Part shown: piece after piece, positions 47,591 through 58,095 of the stretch
How the letters are laid out: each line of letters begins with the position of its first letter
Numbering within the stretch: the stretch's first letter is position 1
Assembly (NCBI RefSeq): GCF_003429105.1
Contig: NZ_QVTD01000003.1
Span: 1,488,001 to 1,552,000, forward strand
Origin: Peribacillus glennii
GTDB taxonomy: Bacteria; Bacillota; Bacilli; Bacillales; DSM-1321
Direction of reading: 5' to 3'
Length of the DNA: 64,000 bases
Notes under the pieces: generated by a model
The model's input: only the letters and a program-made list of their open reading frames with translations
Database searches by the model: none
What the model was told of the DNA's origin: nothing
Made by a program: the position numbers and the translations under genes

Positions 47591-48014
47591 CTAAAGGTAC
47601 AAAAATGTTTGATTCTTTCTACCTATTGCCGTCTCTCATTTTTACCCTAATGATATTCTATCAAAACATCTCTATCGAGCGCTTGCTCAGGAATTGGCCT
47701 CTATGTATGAAGAAGTGGTGGGGTTAAGATTGAAACATGCGCACTGCAGCAATCCACCGCCCTCCGCCATTCCGTTGCAAGGGGTTCTACAAATCCATTA
47801 TATACAATTATCAGATTTTTGTGAATGGAAAGAACCTAAAATGTGAAAAATTTATTATTTTTTTAGAAAAACATAAATATTTATTATTATTTGCCGTCCC
47901 GGACAGGTGTGTAAAGGGCCATCACTGCAGCCGAATGCAAGCCGCATAGGGTTCAGCGCCGTCATAATGGCCGCCGCAAGGATAAAAATTCCATTGAAGT
48001 ACACACCTTTTCTG
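47591..48014. other. 420-bp intergenic region between citZ and ytwI
   Basis: AT-rich. It must contain the citZ promoter, but no convincing hexamer pair was found. No coding frame with a ribosome site and no clear repeat. Confidence 0.5.
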
Positions 48015-48473
48015 TTATTTTATAAAATTGTACACTTGCATACATAGGTAGGCAATTCCAGCACCAACCAATGGTCCTACAGCGACTCCCTTAAATAGTG
48101 CTACGGCCAGGATCGTTCCAAAAACGAGCGCTGTTGTGATATGCGGGTCCGTTGCAAGCAATGAAAGGCCGCCTTTTGCCATCAGCGCCACAGCAATTCC
48201 TGAAGCAAGTGCAATCCAGGCATAAGGGGATTTAATTGCCTCTCCCAGCTCTTTGAAGCCGATTGCCCCATTTGCAATCGGGACCAATACGGCAATCGTA
48301 ATCACCGTCACTCCGAGATTGATTCCTTTAGATGATAAATAGGGGAATACCTTTGCATCCAGGCCGGTAAACTTCAGCAGCAGAAGAAAGCCTGCCGCAA
48401 CCATAAGCGAATTATTTTTTGCTAAATAACCGATCGCCCCCAGCATAAATAAAAAAAGAACCGATCCGTTCAT
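48015..48473 (-). CDS. ytwI: UPF0756 (DUF441) membrane protein YtwI
   Basis: 152 aa with about four to five hydrophobic segments: VLFLFMLGAIGYLAKNNSLM, VTVITIAVLVPIANGAIGF, APYAWIALASGIAVAL-like and ALVFGTILAVALFKGVAVG. Family members are found across bacteria and have no assigned function. I placed the start at the second ATG, 8 nt after AGGAG. Neighbour of ytvI and citZ as in B. subtilis. Confidence 0.83.
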   Translation of the reverse strand: MNGSVLFLFMLGAIGYLAKNNSLMVAAGFLLLLKFTGLDAKVFPYLSSKGINLGVTVITIAVLVPIANGAIGFKELGEAIKSPYAWIALASGIAVALMAKGGLSLLATDPHITTALVFGTILAVALFKGVAVGPLVGAGIAYLCMQVYNFIK

Positions 48474-48587
48474 AAACATTTCTCCTGACCTATTTCTTAT
48501 TATCGCAACATAATAAAAGACTTATTTTAATTGCAGAAATATTGTTCATTCATTCAATGAATCTTTTATTAGCGGTGAAACTTTCTT

Positions 48588-48616
48588 TTCATATTCTGCG
48601 TATTAAGCATTATAAT
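48588..48616 (+). promoter_or_regulatory. probable promoter of ytvI
   Basis: TTCATA, 17-nt spacer, perfect TATAAT. A CCGGGCT / AGCCCGG hairpin (48638-48661) lies in the leader before the ribosome site AGGGGAGG. Confidence 0.55.
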
Positions 48617-48709
48617 TAAACGAGCAGATTGGTACCCGGGCTGTACACCCATAGCCCGGAATTTTATAGATTCGATTCTTTCGTATACTGAAACAAGGGG
48701 AGGGAAAAT

Positions 48710-49828
48710 ATGAATCCTTTCATTGTAAACCGTTTTCTCCGATTTCTTCTAGTAATATGCATTATCATTGCCGGCATATTATCGCTTTTTTACTTATCCA
48801 AGTATACCTATCCTTTCATCATCGCTGTGTTTATCGCCTTTTTCATGAATCCCCTCGTCGATTTTCTGGAAACAAAAACAAAATTGCCGAGAGGGTTTGC
48901 AGTTTTTATTGCACTCCTGTTGATCCTTTCTGTTTTTGCCGGGTTGATCACACTGTTAGTAGCCGAAATTGTTTCGGGTGCCGATTATCTAGGAGAGATG
49001 GTACCTAAACATGTGGAGACGATCATAGACTTTATCGAAGCATTTGTAGCAGGCCAGATTTTGCCGTTCTACAACAAAATCGCAACCCTTTTTAATAACC
49101 TTGATGTGGAACAGCAGGATACGATCATGGCAAATATCCAGAACGTGGGCGAGAAAATCGGTTCGACAGCCGGGAATTTTATACAGGGATTTTTCCAGAA
49201 CATACCGGCAATCATAGGCTGGTTCCCTAACGCAGCCACAGTCCTGATTTTTTCCTTATTGGCGACATTTTTTATCAGCAAGGATTGGTACCGGCTTTCC
49301 AGGTTCAGCGGCAATATAATGCCTGAGAAAGTGTTTTTCAGCTTCAAGCGGGTTATCCAGGATTTAAAAAAAGCATTATTCGGGTTCGTCCGTGCACAAT
49401 TCACCTTAATTTCCCTAACTACCATCATTGTTCTCGTCGGGTTATTGATCCTGCAGGTCAAATATGCAATAACAATCGCCTTGATATGCGGTTTAGTGGA
49501 TATCCTGCCATATTTGGGTACCGGAACGGTGTTTGTTCCATGGATTATTTATGCTGCCATTACTGGGGATACAGGTCTGGCGATTGGCCTTGGGGTATTG
49601 TATGCTGTGGTCATTGTCCAACGACAATTAATGGAGCCTAAAGTTTTATCCTCGAGTATTGGACTGGATCCGCTAGCGACTCTTATCGCTCTTTTTGTCG
49701 GTTTCAAATTGATTGGTTTTCTTGGGCTGATTGCAGGGCCGGTTGTGCTCGTGATTTTTAACACATTGCACCGCGCCAATGTATTCAGGGATATTTGGAG
49801 CTACATAATGGGTAAAGATCCTATCTAA
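48710..49828 (+). CDS. ytvI: AI-2E-family membrane protein YtvI
   Basis: 372 aa, about seven to eight transmembrane helices. Typical AI-2E (PerM-like) features are the YTYPFIIAVFIAFFMNPLVDFLE region near residue 30, a large soluble loop (about 90-150) and GLVDILPYLGTGTVFVPWIIYAAITG near 262-287, followed by LGVLYAVVIVQRQLMEPKVLS. Annotated in Bacillus as a sporulation integral membrane protein; transport substrate unknown. One of the few plus-strand genes. Confidence 0.88.
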   Translation: MNPFIVNRFLRFLLVICIIIAGILSLFYLSKYTYPFIIAVFIAFFMNPLVDFLETKTKLPRGFAVFIALLLILSVFAGLITLLVAEIVSGADYLGEMVPKHVETIIDFIEAFVAGQILPFYNKIATLFNNLDVEQQDTIMANIQNVGEKIGSTAGNFIQGFFQNIPAIIGWFPNAATVLIFSLLATFFISKDWYRLSRFSGNIMPEKVFFSFKRVIQDLKKALFGFVRAQFTLISLTTIIVLVGLLILQVKYAITIALICGLVDILPYLGTGTVFVPWIIYAAITGDTGLAIGLGVLYAVVIVQRQLMEPKVLSSSIGLDPLATLIALFVGFKLIGFLGLIAGPVVLVIFNTLHRANVFRDIWSYIMGKDPI

Positions 49829-49944
49829 AAAGCATAATGAAAACCCTGCAATTGGCGAGCCTGAAAAGAGATGTCAATCGAACAACCCACAGTTAAACCC
49901 TAGAAATAATCCGTGGGGCTGCGAAATAATATTTCTTCAATTCC

Positions 49945-49991
49945 ACAAAAAGGTGCCAGGCATCATCCTGAAAAAGAATGCTGCCTGGCAC
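49945..49991 (-). terminator. terminator after aceA
   Basis: GTGCCAGGCATCAT / ATGCTGCCTGGCAC around an 11-nt loop, then TTTTTG on the minus strand. One mismatch in a 14-bp stem. Confidence 0.88.
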
Positions 49992-49998
49992 TATTTCT

Positions 49999-51300
49999 TT
50001 ATGCCTTAATTTCTTCCTTTTTTCCGGAATTGAATTGTTCCGCTTCGGTAGAGCCTTTAAGGGCTGTTGTGGATGATGTACCTCCGGATACAACCTGAGC
50101 AACTTCATCAAAATAGCCGGTACCGACTTCACGTTGGTGCCTTGTTGCTGTGTAACCAAATTCTTCACTTGCAAATTCCGCTTGTTGCACTTTGGAGTAG
50201 GCAGCCATGCCATGGTCTTTATATTCACGTGCCAATTCGAACATACTATGATTGAGAGTGTGGAATCCTGCGAGTGTAACAAACTGGAATTTGTATCCCA
50301 TTTTTGCGATTTCCCGCTGGAAATTAGCGATCGTTTCATCATCCAGTTTTGCCTTCCAGTTGAATGAAGGCGAACAGTTATATGCCAGAAGCTTGCCAGG
50401 GAATTTCTCATGGATTGCCTCAGCAAAACGGCGTGCTTGTTCAAGATTTGGTTCAGATGTTTCACACCAGATCAAGTCTGCATATGGTGCGTATGCGAGC
50501 CCTCTTGCAATAGCTTGGTCCAAACCGGCTTTCGTTCTGAAAAATCCTTCAGGTGTGCGCTCGCCAGTAATAAACGGCGCATCTGCCGGGTCGATATCGC
50601 TTGTAATTAAATCTGCCGCATCTGCATCTGTGCGTGCAATCAACACGGTAGGGACTCCCATGACATCAGCCGCGAAACGGGCAGAAATTAAGTTCTTTAC
50701 AGCCGTTTGTGTCGGAAGAAGTACTTTCCCGCCTAAATGGCCGCATTTTTTCTCTGATGCTAGCTGATCTTCAAAGTGAACGCCTGCAGCACCTGCTTCT
50801 ATCATGCCTTTCATTAGTTCGAAAACATTCAGCTGTCCTCCAAAACCTGCTTCAGCATCCGCTACGATTGGTGCAAACCAATCGATTTCTTCATTACCTT
50901 CCATGAAGTGAATTTGATCCGCACGCTGAAGTGCCTGGTTAATTCGTTTTACGACCTGCGGCACACTGTTTGCCGGGTACAAGCTTTGATCCGGGTACAT
51001 ATGTCCGGAAAGGTTGGCGTCGGCGGCCACTTGCCACCCGCTTAAGTAGATCGCCTTAAGCCCTGCTTTAACCTGCTGCATTGCCTGGTTTCCTGTTAAA
51101 GCACCAAGTGCGTTAATGAAATCCTCTGTATTCACTAGGTTCCAAAGCTTCTCAGAACCCCGGCGCGCCAATGTATGTTCAATATCGATAGAACCTCTTA
51201 AACGGATTACATCCTCTGCGCTATAAGGCCTGGTAATTCCGTTCCACCTTTCGTCATTTTTCCAGCTTTCTTCAAGATTCCTGGCTCTTTCTTGTCTCAT
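49999..51300 (-). CDS. aceA: Isocitrate lyase
   Basis: First enzyme of the glyoxylate shunt, 433 aa, splitting isocitrate to succinate and glyoxylate. The catalytic loop [18 protein letters not shown] is near residue 190, preceded by [15 protein letters not shown] and [20 protein letters not shown] and [10 protein letters not shown] complete the family set. It stands between ytvI and fxsA, an interval that carries no aceA in B. subtilis. No malate synthase gene lies beside it. Expression is probably governed by the palindromes in its promoter. Confidence 0.96.
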   Translation of the reverse strand: MRQERARNLEESWKNDERWNGITRPYSAEDVIRLRGSIDIEHTLARRGSEKLWNLVNTEDFINALGALTGNQAMQQVKAGLKAIYLSGWQVAADANLSGHMYPDQSLYPANSVPQVVKRINQALQRADQIHFMEGNEEIDWFAPIVADAEAGFGGQLNVFELMKGMIEAGAAGVHFEDQLASEKKCGHLGGKVLLPTQTAVKNLISARFAADVMGVPTVLIARTDADAADLITSDIDPADAPFITGERTPEGFFRTKAGLDQAIARGLAYAPYADLIWCETSEPNLEQARRFAEAIHEKFPGKLLAYNCSPSFNWKAKLDDETIANFQREIAKMGYKFQFVTLAGFHTLNHSMFELAREYKDHGMAAYSKVQQAEFASEEFGYTATRHQREVGTGYFDEVAQVVSGGTSSTTALKGSTEAEQFNSGKKEEIKA

Positions 51301-51329
51301 AGTATTATTCCTCCTGGTTTAGGTATTTT

Positions 51330-51343
51330 TTGTTATAATACAG
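51330..51343. promoter_or_regulatory. aceA palindrome 1
   Basis: TTGTTATAATACAG, in the 5' leader between the aceA promoter and ribosome site; nearly the inverted form of palindrome 2. Confidence 0.6.
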
Positions 51344-51359
51344 AAACTATTATTTGTTT

Positions 51360-51373
51360 TTGTATTATAACAA
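51360..51373. promoter_or_regulatory. aceA palindrome 2
   Basis: TTGTATTATAACAA, close to a perfect dyad; its centre lies 30 bp from palindrome 1 and 23 bp from palindrome 3. Confidence 0.6.
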
Positions 51374-51381
51374 TTTCTTAT

Positions 51382-51397
51382 TTGTATTATATAACAA
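51382..51397. promoter_or_regulatory. aceA palindrome 3, over the -10 box
   Basis: TTGTATTATATAACAA, a near-perfect 16-bp dyad that includes the putative TATAAT of aceA. Confidence 0.62.
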
Positions 51398-51415
51398 TGT
51401 TTTTAAGTTTGTCAC
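51386..51415 (-). promoter_or_regulatory. probable aceA promoter
   Basis: GTGACA, 18-nt spacer, TATAAT on the minus strand. The start would lie about 80 nt before the aceA ATG. Confidence 0.6.
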
Positions 51416-51543
51416 CATTTTTCTAACAATTTTGATAAATTAATTTATAATAAGTTTACGGATCCTTTAGTATCAACATTCCATTGATTAATAGACGACG
51501 AAAAACCAAATAATTCTGTATTACAACAGGAACTGCAGCAAGT

Positions 51544-51577
51544 AAAAAAAACGACCCGGCCTCTTCAGCCGGGTCGT
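51544..51577 (-). terminator. terminator after fxsA
   Basis: ACGACCCGGC / GCCGGGTCGT with a 7-nt loop followed by seven T on the minus strand, right at the gene end. Confidence 0.92.
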
Positions 51578-51578
51578 G

Positions 51579-51965
51579 TTACCTAATGATTGTGATATTT
51601 CCTTTATCGATCATGTTTCTTAGTAATTTAAGCAGCAGCGGTTTGATGATTTTCCTGGTGGGCGGAAGCAATAAGAACAATCCAAAGAGATCCGAAACGA
51701 AACCGGGTGTCAATAGCAATGTACCTCCAACGAGAACACAGATTCCATCCAGAAGGGCGCTTCCCGGTACTTGCCCATATCTCATTTGCTCCTGGGCCTT
51801 TCTTAGAGTTTCAAGCCCCTGCTGCTTTGCCAGGTATGCGCCAATTACTCCGGTTGAAATCATAAGCGCAAGCGTCGGCCAGAACCCTATTGTCCTTCCG
51901 GTGAACAACAAAACTGCAATCTCAACCGTAGGCAGTGCAATCAATATCAGCAAAAAGTATTTCAT
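51579..51965 (-). CDS. fxsA: FxsA family membrane protein
   Basis: 128 aa cytoplasmic-membrane protein with helices at about 2-16, 26-44 and 72-93. The conserved parts are PTVEIAVLLFTGRTIGFWPT, TGVIGAYLAKQQGLETL and GGTLLLTPGFVSDLFGLFLL. In E. coli the protein relieves F-plasmid exclusion of phage T7; its normal role is unknown. It is the downstream neighbour of pyk, as ytzA in B. subtilis. Confidence 0.9.
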   Translation of the reverse strand: MKYFLLILIALPTVEIAVLLFTGRTIGFWPTLALMISTGVIGAYLAKQQGLETLRKAQEQMRYGQVPGSALLDGICVLVGGTLLLTPGFVSDLFGLFLLLPPTRKIIKPLLLKLLRNMIDKGNITIIR

Positions 51966-52202
51966 CTTATTCCTCCAGGGCGATTACAAAGTGGATGTTG
52001 CCTGCTACTATCATTATACAGCAATCGGCAGAGACGATTCTAACATTACCCACTATGAAAACTGGAAGGTTCCATGCAAAAAAAAGATGGCTTATCACCT
52101 GGTTCAATAACATGTAACTGTTTGGAACCACATAAGCCATCCATTGTTGATTATTTTCGAAGTTCACTTTCAGGATACGGGCTGAAAGAATCCAAAATGA
52201 TC

Positions 52203-53963
52203 TTACAGAACATTCGCATGTCCATTGTAGATAACGCCCCTGCTTGCATCAACAGTAATGCTTTGCCCATCTTTTAAAATGGAAGTTGCTTTTTCCGCGC
52301 CCACGATGACCGGGATGCCGAGATTGATCCCGACAACCGCAGCATGGCTTGTAAGGCCGCCCTCTTCTGTTATCAACGCTGAACACTTTTCAAGTGCAGG
52401 CATCATTTCTTTATCTGTTCCTATTGTAACAAGGACGGAACCTTCGGAAACCTTTTCATTAGCTTCTGCAGCGGACTTTGCGATCACCACATTTCCTTTG
52501 GCTGATTTTCTGCCGATCCCTTGTGCTTTTAACAGGGTATCTCCAAGCACATGGATTTTCATCAGGTTTGTGGTTCCCGTTTCCCCTACCGGAACGCCGG
52601 CGGTAATTACCACAAGATCCCCATGTTTAACAAGCTCACAGCTTAAGCTGGAGTCGATTGCAGATTCGAGCATTTCGTCAGTTGTTTTAGCTTCGGTGCC
52701 TAATTGAGGATATACACCCCAAACGAGGGCAAGCCGCCTTGACACATGTTCTTTCGATGTCACGGCGATAATTGGCGCATGAGGGCGGTATTTAGAAATC
52801 ATCCTCGGTGTATGTCCGCTTTCCGTCGGCGCAATTATTGCGGCAACACCCAGATTTAAAGCGGTATGTGCTACCGATTGGCTAATCGCATCCGTAACAT
52901 TATGTCCATTATCCTTGCTTCTTCTTGAAAGAAGGTCTTTATGATTCAAGGCAGATTCGGCGCGGGAAGCAATATTATGCATCGTTTGGACAGCCTCTAT
53001 CGGATAGGAACCGGCAGCTGTTTCACCGGAGAGCATAATCGCATCTGTTCCGTCAAAAATCGCATTTGCTACGTCGCTTGCTTCCGCACGGGTAGGACGG
53101 GGGTTCCTTTGCATGGAATCCAGCATTTGCGTAGCGGTAATGACAGGCTTTCCTAGCGTATTGCATTTCTTGATCAATTGCTTCTGAACCAGAGGCACTT
53201 CCTCTGCCGGAATTTCGACGCCTAAATCTCCGCGCGCAACCATCAAGCCATCGGAAACCTCAAGGATTTCATCAATGTTATCCACACCCTCCTGGTTCTC
53301 GATCTTCGGGATGATTTGGATATGTGGCGCACCATGCTGTTCTAAAAGTTCGCGAATTTCGAGTACGTCCGAAGCACGGCGTACGAATGATGCAGCGATG
53401 AAATCAATCCCCTGCTCGATTCCAAAGATAATGTCCTGTGCATCCTTTTCTGTAATCCCCGGGAGCTTTACCGATACACCAGGAACATTGACTCCTTTTT
53501 TATTTTTAAGTGTTCCGCTGTTAAGGATTTTGGTCTTAATCTCTTTCCGGTCCCGGTCGATGCCGGTAACGTCCAAGCCTATCAATCCGTCATCCAATAA
53601 GATTCTTGAGCCGACATTGACATCATCAATAAGCCCTTCATATGTTATGGAGAATTTATCGGGAGTTCCAAGCACTTCTTCCATCGATACAATGACTTCG
53701 TTTCCTGCCGCTAAGTCAATCGCATCATTCTCCATGTTATGGGTCCTGATTTCCGGGCCTTTTGTATCTAAAAGAATCGCAACCTGCTTACCGGTTTTGC
53801 GTACGGCTTCACGGATGGTGATAATTCTGTTTCCGTGCTCTTCATGGCTGCCATGGGAGAAATTTAATCTCGATACATTCATGCCTGCTTCGATAAGTTG
53901 AGTCAAATTTTCCATGCTTTCACTTGCAGGGCCGATCGTACAAACGATTTTTGTCTTGCGCAT
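52203..53963 (-). CDS. pyk: Pyruvate kinase with C-terminal PEP-utiliser domain
   Basis: 586 aa. The TIM barrel has [29 protein letters not shown], the [17 protein letters not shown] and [21 protein letters not shown] signatures (active-site Lys and metal ligands). The extra C-terminal domain (about 475-586), typical of Bacillus enzymes, contains the phosphohistidine-type motif [21 protein letters not shown]. The ATG follows GGAGG. It is downstream of pfkA, but the gap holds a repeat element rather than being tight. Confidence 0.97.
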   Translation of the reverse strand: MRKTKIVCTIGPASESMENLTQLIEAGMNVSRLNFSHGSHEEHGNRIITIREAVRKTGKQVAILLDTKGPEIRTHNMENDAIDLAAGNEVIVSMEEVLGTPDKFSITYEGLIDDVNVGSRILLDDGLIGLDVTGIDRDRKEIKTKILNSGTLKNKKGVNVPGVSVKLPGITEKDAQDIIFGIEQGIDFIAASFVRRASDVLEIRELLEQHGAPHIQIIPKIENQEGVDNIDEILEVSDGLMVARGDLGVEIPAEEVPLVQKQLIKKCNTLGKPVITATQMLDSMQRNPRPTRAEASDVANAIFDGTDAIMLSGETAAGSYPIEAVQTMHNIASRAESALNHKDLLSRRSKDNGHNVTDAISQSVAHTALNLGVAAIIAPTESGHTPRMISKYRPHAPIIAVTSKEHVSRRLALVWGVYPQLGTEAKTTDEMLESAIDSSLSCELVKHGDLVVITAGVPVGETGTTNLMKIHVLGDTLLKAQGIGRKSAKGNVVIAKSAAEANEKVSEGSVLVTIGTDKEMMPALEKCSALITEEGGLTSHAAVVGINLGIPVIVGAEKATSILKDGQSITVDASRGVIYNGHANVL

Positions 53964-54009
53964 GCTTCATTACCTCCAGTGATTTCTTTTAACACTTGTT
54001 TGGCTGATA

Positions 54010-54121
54010 GGAAAGTATAAAACTTTATTATTGCATGAAGCAGAACACAGGCTACAGGACGCCACGTCCTTATGTTTTCCGCCTGTGTGCTGTGACCCGC
54101 TTCCTCACAAAGCTGCCGCTT
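54010..54121 (-). repeat. dispersed structured element, copy C
   Basis: Read on the minus strand: AAGCGGCAGCTTTGTGAGGA, AGCGGGTCACAG, outer stem ACACAGGC / GCCTGTGT, inner hairpin AGGACG / CGTCCT, then TTCTGC and a final AAAGT / ACTTT stem around TTTAT. It fills the pfkA-pyk gap and is codirectional with both genes, so it would be part of their transcript. Confidence 0.7.
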
Positions 54122-54161
54122 ATTTCACGATATAATTCTGCCGAAGCCTTCCTTATCTTGG

Positions 54162-55496
<1,335 letters not shown>

Positions 55497-55500
<4 letters not shown>

Positions 55501-55526
55501 AACGTGCGCCATACTGGCAACACGTT
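55497..55526 (-). terminator. terminator overlapping the accA stop
   Basis: AACGTG / CACGTT with further GCC/GGC pairing and a 5-nt loop, followed by a T run on the minus strand. Confidence 0.78.
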
Positions 55527-56503
55527 CACTTTACCCTGGTTAATTCCTTTTCTAACGAGTATTCCCCAATTTGTTTGAATTTCAAATATCTTTGGTTGAT
55601 CAGCTCTTCCCCGTTTAGAGAAAGAAGCTCATCCAAAGAATTCTTCAGGACAGAGCGTATGGTATCTGCCTGATTTTGGATATTATGGTGTGCACCGCCT
55701 TTTTCCTCCGGTATGACCTCGTCAATAATTCCAAGCCCCTGCAGATCGGGTGCGGTTATTTTCATCGTTTCGGCAGCCCGTTTCGCCTGGGTGGAGTCCT
55801 TCCATAAGAGAGCAGCAGCTCCTTCCGGGGAAATCACGGAATAGGTGGAATTCTCGAGCATGTGAATCCTGTCTCCGACTCCGAGAGCAAGGGCGCCACC
55901 GCTGCCGCCTTCTCCAATGACAATGCAAATGATGGGAACTCTCAGCCCTGCCATTTCAAAAAGGTTTTTCGCAATGGCTTCACTTTGTCCCCGCTCTTCG
56001 GCTGCTTTGCCAGGATAGGCTCCTTTAGTATCAATGAAACAAATGACCGGCCGATGGAATTTCTCAGCCTGCTTCATTAACCTCAATGCCTTTCTATATC
56101 CTTCAGGATGCGGCATACCAAAATTCCGGAGTAAATTTTCTTTTGTGTCCTTGCCCCTTTGATGTCCAATAACCGTTACCGGATAGCCTTCAAACTTCGC
56201 TATGCCGCCGACGATTGCCTTATCATCTCCGTAATGCCTGTCACCGTGCAGTTCCAGGAAATCAGTAAACAGATGGGGGATATAGTCGAGGGTGGTCGGC
56301 CGGGCCGGATGCCTGGCCACCTGTACCCGGTCCCAAGGCTTCATGTTTTCATATATATCCGTCTCTAGCTTTTCAAGCCTTTTTTCCAGCTTTTCTATTT
56401 CAGCAGACAGATCAACTTCCGCATCTTTTGTTATTTCCCTTAATTCATGAATTTTTTTCCGAAGCTCTGTAATCGGACGTTCGAATTCCAACTCGCCTAT
56501 CAT
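55526..56503 (-). CDS. accA: Acetyl-CoA carboxylase carboxyltransferase subunit alpha
   Basis: 325 aa, transfers CO2 from carboxybiotin to acetyl-CoA with Acc[41 protein letters not shown] and [32 protein letters not shown] are the subunit's hallmarks. The ATG at 56501-56503 overlaps the accD stop in ATGA and has GGTGG 9 nt upstream, which favours it over the ATG two codons earlier. Confidence 0.96.
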   Translation of the reverse strand: MIGELEFERPITELRKKIHELREITKDAEVDLSAEIEKLEKRLEKLETDIYENMKPWDRVQVARHPARPTTLDYIPHLFTDFLELHGDRHYGDDKAIVGGIAKFEGYPVTVIGHQRGKDTKENLLRNFGMPHPEGYRKALRLMKQAEKFHRPVICFIDTKGAYPGKAAEERGQSEAIAKNLFEMAGLRVPIICIVIGEGGSGGALALGVGDRIHMLENSTYSVISPEGAAALLWKDSTQAKRAAETMKITAPDLQGLGIIDEVIPEEKGGAHHNIQNQADTIRSVLKNSLDELLSLNGEELINQRYLKFKQIGEYSLEKELTRVK

Positions 56504-57366
56504 ACCCATTCACCACCCGGAACATGGATTTCCAGAATATTGTTCAGTTTATCCTTCATTTCCAACCTGGAAATCACGGCATCGAGCTGGCCATGTTTCA
56601 ACAAGAACTCCGCTGTCTGGAAATCTTCCGGAAGCTCTTCCCTGATTGTTTGTTCTATGATCCTTCTGCCGGCGAAACCGATTAAAGCCCCCGGTTCGGC
56701 TAAATTTATATCTCCTAATGAGGCAAAGCTGGCTGAAACACCGCCTGTAGTCGGATGTGTCATGATAGAGATGATCAGTCCGCCTTCATCACTGAACATT
56801 TTCAGTGCGGCGCTTGTCTTAGCCATTTGCATGAGGCTGAGTACGCCCTCCTGCATCCTTGCCCCTCCGGAAGCAGTAAATATCAGGAAGGGAATCCGTA
56901 ATTCCCTTGCCTTTTCGATAGCCCGGGTTATTTTCTCACCCACGACCGATCCCATGCTTCCCATCCGGAAGCGGGAATCCATGACTGCCACCGCTACCTG
57001 ACTATCACCGATTTTACCGACTCCCGTCACGACGGCTTCATTAAGTCCTGAATGCTCACGGTCTTTTTCAATTTTCTCCATATAATCAGGAAAATCAAGG
57101 GGATTGGCTGATAGGAGCCCTGCATCCATTTCCGTAAAGCTCTCCGGTTCGAACAGGCTTTCTATTCTTTCATAAGCAGTCATCGTAAAGTGATGGCCGC
57201 AATGAAGGCATACTTTGAAATTTTTGACCAATTCTTTTGTATACATGATTTTCTTGCAGTTTGGGCATTTAGACATGATTCCTTCGGGAACATCCTGCTT
57301 ATCCCGTTCGGAAGGAATCGTAGCGTATTTCTTCTTTTTCGATTTTGTAAATAGCTCTTTAAGCAA
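56500..57366 (-). CDS. accD: Acetyl-CoA carboxylase carboxyltransferase subunit beta
   Basis: 288 aa. N-terminal zinc ribbon ([13 protein letters not shown] ... CLHCGHHF) and crotonase-like core with [21 protein letters not shown] and [32 protein letters not shown]. The start is a TTG giving [15 protein letters not shown], with GGGAGG upstream and a good match to the B. subtilis N-terminus; the ATG eight residues earlier has no ribosome site. It is translationally coupled to accA. Confidence 0.95.
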   Translation of the reverse strand: MLKELFTKSKKKKYATIPSERDKQDVPEGIMSKCPNCKKIMYTKELVKNFKVCLHCGHHFTMTAYERIESLFEPESFTEMDAGLLSANPLDFPDYMEKIEKDREHSGLNEAVVTGVGKIGDSQVAVAVMDSRFRMGSMGSVVGEKITRAIEKARELRIPFLIFTASGGARMQEGVLSLMQMAKTSAALKMFSDEGGLIISIMTHPTTGGVSASFASLGDINLAEPGALIGFAGRRIIEQTIREELPEDFQTAEFLLKHGQLDAVISRLEMKDKLNNILEIHVPGGEWV

Positions 57367-57458
57367 GATGAAACCTCCCTTTGCCATTAATTCTCACTGG
57401 CATTAAACGCTTGTCCTTAACTTTATCAGCTAGCTTGTAAAAATTCTGTAAAAACATG

Positions 57459-58088
57459 TCAGGTGTCCGTCGACAGTTTTCTGATGCTATGGTAGTAAAT
57501 GGAACGGGCTTTATTTTCATTCCGCTCCTTCAAAGCCTGAATCAAATTTATGTAACCTTCGAGTGGAATTGCTTGCGCAGGAGCATATGAGGCTTTTGCA
57601 TAGCTGTTGATGATACGCCATATTCTTTCCAATAGCTTGTTTCGGTTCAATTCCGCAATTTTTTGAAAGAATGATTCATCATCGAATCCGCTTTGCGCCG
57701 CCCACTTCAACAGGATATCCAGATCGGCCTCGGAACAATATGCGATAATTGTTCTTATGCAATCCATTTCAATCAAGTATTTTGTTTCCAATAAGTTGCT
57801 TTGGATTTGCGGGTTTTGCAGGAAAAAGGCTCCCAACAACTCCACCAGCCTATGCTCCTGAAAATCCTTTATGAAGGTCCCTTCTCCTCTGCGCGTTTCA
57901 ATAAGCCCAAGAAGCTCTAGCGCCCGCAAAGCCTCACGGACTGAGGAACGCCCCACATTCAGACGTTCCGCCAGCTCCCTTTCCGAGGGAATTCTATCGC
58001 CGGGCAAAAGCCCGTCCGCTTCTATCATATTCCTTAGCTTTTCTACAATATCCAAATATATTTTCGAAGATGGATTGGAATGGATCAT
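57459..58088 (-). CDS. GntR/FadR-type (FCD domain) transcriptional regulator
   Basis: 209 aa. The N-terminal winged helix LPGDRIPSERELAERLNVGRSS ... RALELLGLIETRRGEGTFI is a clear GntR domain. The C-terminal helical FCD-like ligand domain (about 85-205) has weak metal-ligand histidines. It lies between malS and accD, overlapping neither function by sequence, so malate/pyruvate or fatty-acid control is inferred only from place and from the palindrome upstream of malS. Start uncertain: ATG at 58088 or a TTG at 58121 overlapping malS. Confidence 0.82.
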   Translation of the reverse strand: MIHSNPSSKIYLDIVEKLRNMIEADGLLPGDRIPSERELAERLNVGRSSVREALRALELLGLIETRRGEGTFIKDFQEHRLVELLGAFFLQNPQIQSNLLETKYLIEMDCIRTIIAYCSEADLDILLKWAAQSGFDDESFFQKIAELNRNKLLERIWRIINSYAKASYAPAQAIPLEGYINLIQALKERNENKARSIYYHSIRKLSTDT

Positions 58089-58095
58089 TTCCGCA

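Noticed and set aside
47574-47650. Plus-strand 24-codon frame (MKALSLKVQKC...) after an AGGAGG upstream of citZ
   Set aside because: Spacing to the ATG is 12 nt, the frame covers the cre site, and composition is not protein-like; probably chance.
48541-48562. TTCATTCATTCAATGAATC upstream of ytwI/ytvI as a second FadR box
   Set aside because: The half-sites are in the wrong relative orientation for the ATGAATGA-N4-TCATTCAT operator, so it is only a superficial likeness.
48638-48661. CCGGGCT / AGCCCGG hairpin before ytvI as a riboswitch
   Set aside because: No conserved riboswitch core around it and no terminator or ribosome-site pairing that I could define.
49069-49461. 130-codon minus-strand frame opposite ytvI
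   Set aside because: Antisense to a clear membrane protein and no ribosome site, although it is on the main coding strand of the window.
53275-53901. 208-codon plus-strand frame inside pyk
   Set aside because: Antisense shadow of the pyruvate kinase gene with no domain features.
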